Below, piece after piece: positions 60,101 to 64,000 of a stretch of 64,000 nt of DNA. The position numbers and the translations under genes are program-made. The first letter of the stretch is position 1. Each line of letters opens with the position of its first letter. The stretch is from Liolophura sinensis (Eukaryota > Mollusca > Polyplacophora > Chitonida > Chitonidae): NCBI RefSeq assembly GCF_032854445.1, contig NC_088302.1, positions 50,000,046 to 50,064,045 of the forward strand. The letters run 5' to 3'. Below the pieces are notes generated by a model that did no database searches, was not told the origin of the DNA, and was given only the letters and a program-made list of their open reading frames with translations.

Positions 60101-60796
60101 TTTTCCTTGACAGTGTACGATGTTCTGGGGGAGTACCAACAGCCTGTTGACTGTGCCCTGCAGAGGTCCATCCCTCTAGACCCTCAGCACTACAGCCGTC
60201 CCACAACGCTAAACCTCAAGCCAACCAGGCCTGATATAGTGATGACCCACCCAGAACCACCACCCCCTCCCATACCAGCCTTCCCCCCACCCACTAAGCT
60301 GGAGAGCGTTAGGCCTGTCAAAACCCACCATCGCAGCCGCAGCGATCTGCTTGAGGTGTCGACTGTCGCTGAGAAATGGGTCATGTACGAGAAGGGGAGA
60401 CTGGCTACTGCCTCTGGTGATCAAGCGCCTGCTAAGTCGAAGGGAGACAACTCCCGCCACAGCGCCATCTACTCCATGGATCTGGAGGATAAAGGAGCCC
60501 TGAAGGATGAGGATGATATCTACCTTCCTCCTGGGCCAGTTGTGGTTCTACCAGGCCAAGAACCCTTCAAGAGAACCAAGGCCAGGTCCTCACTCAGAAA
60601 CTTCATCAACAAGATCTCTGGTGGGAAGAACAAGAACGGAAGCGGAAAAGACAAAGGCAAGAAGAAAGACGACGGCAGAAAGGTGACGGTCGGAGAGTAC
60701 ATGAAGTCAGACAAGGAAAATACTGTAGTCTCTGCCAAAATGTCTGGATCACAGCGCCCAAAGAAGGACAACATTCTAAGGATGAGGAATAAGTAG
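44710..60796 (+). CDS. Formin, INF2/FHDC1-like (16 coding exons, FH2 domain)
   Basis: Formins nucleate and elongate unbranched actin filaments through a dimeric FH2 domain; the N-terminal GBD/FH3 region mediates autoinhibition or Rho-GTPase control. The joined exons (coding starts 44710, 45498, 46316, 48058, 48893, 49422, 50530, 54164, 54549, 55120, 55679, 56784, 57997, 58852, 59511, 60114) keep phase throughout and give about 1,128 residues. Residues ~45-300 match the armadillo GBD/FH3 of INF2-type formins (WLDEFLRLDGLESLLDSL, KKQVFEMLAVICVYG, EFEGLQLLDVLNFLR). Residues ~415-810 form FH2, opening at TLRWVPL and including the GNFLN signature near 614-618. The tail has PPPPPIPAFPPP (~948-960) and a Lys-rich stretch (~1067-1090). 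No proline-rich FH1 precedes FH2, which is unusual. The start is chosen because an in-frame TAA lies just upstream and CACCATGG fits Kozak. Whether it is INF2 or FHDC1 I cannot settle; the family is secure. Exon 11 carries two frameshifts. Confidence 0.9.
45498..45613 (+). CDS. Formin exon 2 (GBD/FH3)
   Basis: The acceptor is TTTGTATTTAG and the donor AAA/GTATGA. Residues 135-173 include KKQVFEMLAVICVYG and DALRHFK, the conserved helices of the formin FH3 armadillo repeat. The next intron (45614-46315) holds two SINE-like tails. Confidence 0.88.
46030..46226 (+). mobile_element. SINE-like element (family E) in formin intron 2
   Basis: A B-box-like AAAGGTTCAAACACAGC, then GTCAGGAGGTTTGTCAGGTA and the tail CACATAAATAAAT. 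The middle segment recurs at 51,050-51,110 (GTCAGGAGGTTTATCAGTTA). Confidence 0.55.
46316..46475 (+). CDS. Formin exon 3 (GBD/FH3); source of an 83-bp array
   Basis: The acceptor is TGTCTTTTCAG and the donor GAAG/GTAAGG, phase 1. Residues 174-226 include VFSAIVNELKDAD and LINCVIMGTSDLVDR, matching FH3. The last ~80 bases of this exon plus its donor are repeated tandemly about eleven more times in the intron that follows. Splicing at the first donor is inferred because only it joins the full FH3 helix set. Confidence 0.87.
46476..47377 (+). repeat. 83-bp minisatellite made of formin exon 3 end plus its splice donor
   Basis: About eleven tandem copies follow the exon. Each copy begins around CATGGGTACCTCAGATCTGG, runs through the exon's last codons (CAGAGTTTGAAG) and continues into GTAAGGCT...CCTGATCACCTG. 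Spacing between the first two anchors is exactly 83 bases (46431, 46514). Copies 1-5 keep the GAAGGTAAGG donor; later ones diverge and several lose it. The last two pairs look like ~166-bp dimers. Confidence 0.93.
47378..48057 (+). repeat. 95-bp minisatellite made of splice acceptor plus formin exon 4 start
   Basis: Seven tandem copies precede the true exon, spaced 95 bases (47378, 47473, 47568...). Each has a pyrimidine-rich stretch with TTTTGTCCTCA, an AG at the acceptor position, GTCTCCAGCTGCTGGACATG and an intron-like TACATGTACTGTTACAAACT. It abuts the 83-bp array directly, so these two arrays make up the whole intron. Confidence 0.93.
48058..48131 (+). CDS. Formin exon 4 (GBD/FH3); source of a 95-bp array
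   Basis: The acceptor is TTCAACCCTCAG and the donor GAG/GTAACA. Joined to exon 3 it gives EFEGLQLLDVLNFLRKE, a very characteristic INF2-type FH3 segment (residues 227-251). The acceptor and first ~40 bases are repeated seven times immediately upstream. The downstream intron (48132-48892) holds a SINE-like stretch near 48.2-48.4 kb. Confidence 0.87.
48893..48994 (+). CDS. Formin exon 5 (end of FH3)
   Basis: The acceptor is CTCTGTTGTCAG and the donor AAG/GTGAGA. It encodes 34 residues (252-285), charged and helical, with HRDEEELERR, as in the C-terminal part of the FH3 region. The downstream intron (48995-49421) shows nothing notable. Confidence 0.85.
49422..49516 (+). CDS. Formin exon 6
   Basis: The acceptor is TTTTACTTGTAG and the donor GAAAG/GTGAGG, phase 2. 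It encodes IFATPKEACLVQILQDLL followed by a serine run (SSSSSS) and acidic residues, residues 286-317. This matches the last FH3 helix and a flexible linker. The following intron (49517-50529) contains two minus-oriented SINE copies. Confidence 0.83.
49826..49946 (-). mobile_element. SINE (family A) fragment in formin intron 6
   Basis: A reverse-oriented tail and 3' body (TTGATTGGTGTTTTACACTG, CAAGAATATTTCACTCATAT, GCGGCTAGCATTATAGTGAG). Confidence 0.8.
50159..50365 (-). mobile_element. SINE (family A) in formin intron 6
   Basis: A reverse-oriented copy with tail, body (GACCATCCGCAGGTTGCGAG, CCACGTACGGCTGGAGAGGA) and part of the tRNA-like head (GGCTCCTGGGTCATTGGGCC then GCTGGCACGCTAACCAC). 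It has an internal deletion of the centre. Confidence 0.8.
50530..50894 (+). CDS. Formin exon 7 (linker and FH2 start)
   Basis: The acceptor is TCTCGTTTTCAG and the donor GAAG/GTAGTT, phase 1. Residues 317-438 hold the inter-domain linker (no polyproline FH1) and end with RVKTLRWVPLFQEDMEG, the usual opening of an FH2 lasso (tryptophan after a basic-hydrophobic stretch). The 3.3-kb intron that follows is mostly two minisatellites. Confidence 0.85.
51411..52315 (+). repeat. 24-bp C/T-rich minisatellite in formin intron 7
   Basis: About 37 copies of a unit reading CCTGAACCCTCTAACCTCCC then TGCC. One strand is almost pure C/T plus A, with little G. Because 24 is divisible by three, the frame reading LPLNPLTS stays open, as does its antisense (GFRGREVR). 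A sub-block with CCCCCCGCCCTTGAA variants appears near 51,757 and again near 52,207, showing higher-order duplication. No splice sites bracket it convincingly, so the translation is probably meaningless. Confidence 0.92.
52316..54175 (+). repeat. 62-bp minisatellite carrying the formin exon 8 splice acceptor
   Basis: About 30 head-to-tail copies. Each contains ACATGTATGTGTTTAACCAC, a pyrimidine tract (TCCATTCATCTTCATCTTGC), TGCAG and the first exon bases TCTGATGCCTG. The final copy is the real junction of exon 8. A minority of copies have TGCAAC instead of TGCAG and so lack the AG. Confidence 0.95.
54164..54282 (+). CDS. Formin exon 8 (FH2)
   Basis: The acceptor TCATCTTGCTGCAG is the last of about 30 near-identical copies of a 62-bp unit. 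The donor is GAG/GTACAA. Joined to exon 7 it gives EDMEASDACTLWDREE, then APDVCDLETMFAETG (residues 439-478), the FH2 lasso/linker region. Confidence 0.82.
54549..54713 (+). CDS. Formin exon 9 (FH2)
   Basis: The acceptor is TTTCCTCAG and the donor GAG/GTAAAG. Residues 479-533 include LQLNLFLERLDTGVDDLVRS and LKCLAQVLPCSNE, matching the FH2 knob region (family pattern: N-I-x-I-x-L-x-x-F, then L-x-x-L-L-x-x-L-P-x-x-x-E). The flanking introns (54283-54548 and 54714-55119) are plain. Confidence 0.88.
55120..55377 (+). CDS. Formin exon 10 (FH2, GNFLN motif)
   Basis: The acceptor is TTCGCTTGTTAG and the donor CAT/GTAGGT. Residues 534-619 include LGMAEQFLLYLSNVSHYR and end with LHLILDVGNFLNH, the FH2 signature helix. 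Intron 10 (55378-55678) is AT-rich with no recognisable insertion. Confidence 0.9.
55679..55859 (+). CDS. Formin exon 11 (FH2), with two +1 frameshifts
   Basis: The acceptor is TTTTTCTTTCAG and the donor TCCAG/GTAAGA. The family expects a GNA-x-GFKLETL segment here. The sequence gives NGNAL, one extra base within 55700-55707, then GFKLETLARLNHV, then an extra A at about 55779-55780, then VKMSEDRDDTILQFL. Discounting both bases makes 179 nt, exactly the phase needed by exons 10 and 12 (residues 620-679). Taken literally the exon stops at once (TAA, later TGA). Consensus errors seem most likely because the rest of the gene is intact, but a real lesion cannot be excluded. Confidence 0.8.
56019..56340 (+). 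mobile_element. tRNA-derived SINE (family B), plus orientation
   Basis: Within formin intron 11. The head CAGTTGGTAGAGCGTCCGCT (A box) and GGTCAAACCTG (B box) precede a body with TTGTACCTTCCT, TTGACCAGTATCAATATAAT and TCGTCATATAACTGAAAAGT. It matches the 28.5-kb minus-strand copy, so this is a dispersed family. Confidence 0.8.
56784..56904 (+). CDS. Formin exon 12 (FH2)
   Basis: The acceptor is a weak GATTGATGAAG and the donor GAG/GTGAGA. Residues 679-719 include MSLEDMKTEVNEMNTRLRK and FEFFLE, the helical FH2 post-domain. The upstream intron (55860-56783) contains a complete tRNA-derived SINE at about 56,019-56,340. Confidence 0.85.
57072..57330 (+). mobile_element. Rearranged SINE (family A) copies in formin intron 12
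   Basis: A partial head (GCGATGACCCAGGAGCCTCC), a body piece, then a second head GGGGCCTTCGTGGCTCAGTT GG (A box of a tRNA-like promoter) joined to a 3' tail AAAACACGAATCAGGTAAAT. This looks like one copy inserted into another, with deletions. Another tail lies at 57,570-57,612. Confidence 0.72.
57997..58161 (+). CDS. Formin exon 13 (FH2 end)
   Basis: The acceptor is TTGTGTTTTTGTAG and the donor GAG/GTCAGT. Residues 720-774 include VAVYFCEDELDFSLQDCF, corresponding to the conserved Y-F-C-E-D segment of the FH2 C-terminal helices. Intron 12 (56905-57996) carries rearranged SINE fragments. Confidence 0.88.
58380..58760 (+). repeat. Degenerate CATCAAAGGC-rich repeat in formin intron 13
   Basis: Loosely periodic copies of (C/G)CCATCAAAGGC separated by ~25-30 bases. 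They are too diverged to define a single unit length by eye. Confidence 0.6.
58852..58960 (+). CDS. Formin exon 14 (post-FH2)
   Basis: The acceptor is TTTGTGTTTCAG and the donor GGCAG/GTCAGT, phase 1. Residues 775-810 are basic (QQRLAVGRMSQLKTHVNKRR), the region where FH2 gives way to a DAD/WH2-like zone in related formins; no clear WH2 motif is seen. A donor-bearing tandem repeat begins at the exon's last bases. Intron 13 (58162-58851) contains degenerate CATCAAAGGC-rich repeats. Confidence 0.82.
58955..59300 (+). repeat. Composite tandem repeat carrying the formin exon 14 donor
   Basis: Starting at the exon 14 end (GGCAG/GTCAGT), the motif CAGGTCAGTTAYAACA recurs at alternating short and long spacings (a composite unit of ~53 bases), with about nine recognisable donor-like CAG/GTCAGT copies before decaying near 59,300. 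Confidence 0.8.
59511..59783 (+). CDS. Formin exon 15 (C-terminal tail)
   Basis: The acceptor is CACCTGCTTTGTAG and the donor ACAG/GTGAGC, phase 1. Residues 811-901 are acidic and proline/threonine-containing (SSFVEDKGQVLENLLTEI, LTPPDLTTPDREN) with no recognised domain. VLENLLTEI resembles the short leucine-rich helix of formin tails, but this is weak. Confidence 0.8.
60114..60796 (+). CDS. Formin exon 16 (C-terminus, polyproline and basic tail)
   Basis: The acceptor is ATTTTCCTTGACAG and the stop is TAG at 60794-60796. Residues 902-1128 contain PEPPPPPIPAFPPP (a potential SH3/profilin ligand), the phospho-site-like HHRSRSDLLE, and a Lys/Gly-rich segment (GGKNKNGSGKDKGKKK). The protein ends ILRMRNK. 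A further AG acceptor lies at about 60,851, so alternative 3' ends are possible. Confidence 0.85.
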
Positions 60797-61639
60797 GTTG
60801 TAAGTTTGAAAAGGACTAAATCACATTACTAAATGTCCTTGTTCTTTGCAGGTATAATCTGGTTTTGTCATCCCTTTGTTCTGGTCACAGCGTCTCTGGT
60901 GGCAGTTTAATACCCTTCTGAGGTAAACCCTTATTGCAGTAACAGCAGTATTACTGGACAGCCTTCAGGTGATTGGTGGTGCCTGCCAGAATGGAAGCAG
61001 GACCCTTGTGAACCTAGTAGTGAAGTGTAGTCTTATTTGATACCAGTATATATCACCTGTCAATATACAAATTTTGGTAAATGGTCTTTGAAGTACTTTT
61101 CATAGTTTCATGAAACAACATCTTTGAAGAACTTGTGAAAGCCTTGTAAAGTCATAAATGTGTATTTTGTCATGATTTTTTATCTTCTAAATTTTTTTTG
61201 GTGGAAAGTATACAAAAGGTATAATATAATCATTTTCCGTTGTTGTTGTACTGATAGCAAAGGAGAATTTTCCCTATAAACCACATCGGGATAGATCTAA
61301 AAAAAGAAGAACCTTTTATTCTGAGGAAGACAATTGTAAAAAAAGTTATCAGGAGTGTTTCTGGGTATGTTTTAGAGCAGCCCTTTTAGCTACGACTCAG
61401 AAACTCAATATAAGTTTTTTCTTATCTCATTTTTCACATGGCCTATATTTGGGGCCTGAGCACAAAACAACAAATAACATTCTACTAATCTGTGCTTGTC
61501 TGTTTTAGCTGAGGTAAATTTATGTACTTATGTTTACATGTTACCAGACGACTAAAAGATCGAAACATTAGGGTGATATCATGATGCCTGATTGACATCA
61601 GGTTGCACTTGTGAAACCAAAAAATGTGACAAACTAATA
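60797..61639 (+). other. Formin 3' UTR / downstream flank
   Basis: AT-rich sequence after the stop codon. No canonical AATAAA was recognised with confidence close to the stop; ATTAAA occurs near 63,972 and an AATAAA near 63,359 lies in a SINE tail. The transcript end is therefore not located. Confidence 0.4.
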
Positions 61640-63110
61640 TGTGTTCATCAGTCAGTGAATATTAGTTTATTTTATGATCATTGAGTTTATGTGACATAAA
61701 ATATGTTCATCAATCAGTAAATATTACAGTTTATTTTGTGATCATGGAGTTTATGAGACATAAAATGTGTTCATCAATCAGTGAATATCACATTGTATTT
61801 TCTGATCATGGAGTTTATGAGACATAAAATGTGTTCATCAGTCAGTGAATATCACATTGTATTTTTGATCATGGAGTTTGAGACATAAAATGTGTTCATC
61901 AATCAGTGAAATCACATTGTATTTTGTGATCATGGAGTTTATGAGACATAAAATGTGTTCATCAATCCGTGAATATCACATTGTATTTTGGATCATGGAG
62001 TTTATGAGACATAAAATGTGTTCATCAGTCAGTGAGTATCACATTGTATTTTGGATCATGGAGTTTATGAGACATAAAATGTGTTCATCAATCAGTGAAT
62101 GAGTTTGTGACATAAAACCAGTGAATATTACTGTTTATTTTATGATCATGGAGTTTATGAGACATAAAATGTGTTCATCAATCAGTGAATATCACATTGT
62201 ATTTTTGATCATGGAGTTTATGAGACATAAAATGTGTTCATCAATCAGTGAATGAGTTTGTGACATAAAATCAGTGAATATTACTGTTTATTTTATGATC
62301 ATGAAGTTTATGAGACATAACATGTGTTCATCAATCAGTGAATATCACATTGTATTTTTGATCATGGCGTTTATGAGACATAAAATGTGTTCATCAATCA
62401 GTGAATGAGTTTGTGACATAAAACCAGTGAATATTACTGTTTATTTTATGATCATGGAGTTTATGTGACATAAAATGTGTTCATCAGTCAGTGAGTATCG
62501 CATTGTATTTTTGATCATGGAGTTTGAGACATAAAATGTGTTCATCAATCAGTGAATGAGTTTGTGACATAAAACCAGTGAATATTACTGTTTATTTTAT
62601 GATCATGGAGTTTATGAGACATAAAATGTGTTCATCAATCAGTGAATATCACATTGTATTTTGGATCATGGAGTTTATGAGACAAAATGTGTTCATCAGT
62701 CAGTGAGTATCACATTGTATTTTTGATCATGGAGTTTGAGACATAAAATGTGTTCATCAATCAGTGAATGAGTTTGTGACATAAAACCAGTGAATATTAC
62801 TGTTTATTTTATGATCATGGAGTTTATGAGACATAAAATGTGTTCATCAATCAGTGAATATCACATTGTATTTTGGATCATGGAGTTTATGAGACATAAC
62901 ATGTGTTCATCAGTCAGTGAGTATCACATTGTATTTTTGATCATGGAGTTTATGAGACATAAAATGTGTTCATCAATCAGTGAATGAGTTTGTGACATAA
63001 AACCAGTGAATATTACTGTTTATTTTATGATCATGGAGTTTATGTGACATAAAATGTGTTCATCAATCAGTGAATATCACATTGTATTTTGTGATCATGA
63101 ACTTTATCGG
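61640..63110 (+). repeat. ~62-bp minisatellite downstream of the formin stop, with ~155-bp higher-order units
   Basis: Units contain TGATCATGGAGTTTATGAGA, CATAAAATGTGTTCATCA and CAGTGAATATCACATTGTAT. From 62,100 onward a longer composite, including GAATGAGTTTGTGACATAAA and ATTACTGTTTATTTTATGAT, recurs several times. It may lie in the 3' UTR or just beyond. AT-rich and non-coding. Confidence 0.9.
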
Positions 63111-64000
63111 GGATTCTCTCCCAATCATAAGACACATGTAAATTTGCCTCTACCTGATGATGTTACCTGCTAGAACCCAGCTCCTCTGCTCACTTGGAAG
63201 TTTGGCACATACATGTACTTGGCAAGGTGTGAATGTTTCACAAGTATAACTGTAGCCTGGTGTTACTCAGACTGGTGCCTAGGATCATGTACATGTAAGA
63301 ATCAGCACACCATGTTTACCATACCTACCATGTAAACTGGGGGTTGATCGAAAGACGGAATAAAACACCAGTCAGGTAAATAAGTAAACTGATCCAAAGC
63401 TCATACGGTATGAAAGCCTTTTTGTAATTTTCATCAGTTGTGAAAATTGAGGAATGGAGAGAAAATTTGTGAAGCTATCATTTGGACTCGCTACAGTTGT
63501 TCAACCTTAACACTGTGAAAACAGATGTTGATGAGTTTATATTCTGTATAGGTACATGTATATACATGTAATAGAAGATGACGTTACCACAGGTTTGTGG
63601 ATACGTTCTCTTATTTTATTTTAACAAGATTACTGTGCTTCTGCAAGAACTGAGTTTGACAGAGATGCTTATGGAAGTATAGAAAGATTGTTGAAATAAG
63701 AGGTTGTGTCCAGAAACCTATGCTTGTTGTACAAGTTGATGAATTTGGTTTGCAGGTGTATTTGTTGTTTTAAATGCCATGTAGTACCACAATAATCTAT
63801 ATTGTTTGATTAATACACTGCACTGACAGGCTCTTTTGTAGGTTGGATAGAAATGTGCACCCTAGTTGTTCACTTTATGTGCTGTAAACACTGTGTTATT
63901 AATGTCTTATCTGCACCTTGTACAGGTGACTGAGTGAAGAGTTGACCTCCCTTCAGACGGACACTCAAGTTGTAGATTAAATGCCCCGCTGCACTTTTTT
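63111..64000. other. Non-coding right edge of window
   Basis: AT-rich sequence without a supported gene. A SINE tail fragment (GGAATAAAACACCAGTCAGG then TAAATAAGTAAA) lies at about 63,357-63,389. Confidence 0.5.

Overview
This window is animal (eukaryotic) genomic DNA, most likely from a marine mollusc. It is AT-rich, its genes are split by GT..AG introns, and it carries dispersed tRNA-derived SINEs with tails such as AAAACACCAATCAAATAAAT and CCACAATCATTCATTCATTC, which I associate with bivalve and gastropod genomes. The mollusc call rests on repeat style and is an inference. There are no bacterial operons, phage genes or CRISPR arrays.

The one gene I can reconstruct with confidence is a plus-strand formin, coding from 44,710 to 60,796 in 16 exons whose phases all join. 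It predicts about 1,128 residues: an N-terminal GBD/FH3 (DID-like) armadillo region of the INF2/FHDC1 type, an FH2 actin-assembly domain, then a C-terminal tail with a short polyproline run and a basic segment. No FH1 segment is seen between FH3 and FH2. One FH2 exon (55,679-55,859) reads through only if two single-base insertions are allowed for.

The left 44 kb is mostly non-coding. I see scattered minus-strand segments with good splice sites and protein-like translation (best at 29,285-29,380, 29,775-29,978, 24,617-24,713, 16,672-16,754 and 153-293), which may be exons of a long-intron gene I cannot name. Two plus-strand exon candidates lie at 14,631-14,840 and 37,055-37,133. Around 33.5-34.7 kb are a TATA-led exon fragment and, on the other strand, a decayed THAP-type zinc-finger remnant. 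Two long foldback (MITE-like) elements lie at 41,231-42,013 and 42,955-43,865, and a CpG-richer stretch with a possible 5' exon lies at 39.4-40.6 kb.

The most striking property is the density of minisatellites: about a dozen arrays (units 24-95 bp), together roughly 11-12 kb. Most long open frames in the window are only these arrays read as protein. Inside the formin gene, four arrays have units that span exon-intron junctions: an 83-bp unit carrying an exon 3' end plus its donor, a 95-bp unit carrying an acceptor plus the next exon's 5' end (together making up the whole of intron 3), a 62-bp unit carrying the exon 8 acceptor (about 30 copies), and a composite unit with the exon 14 donor. This repeated use of splice junctions as seeds for tandem amplification is the main candidate for something undescribed here.
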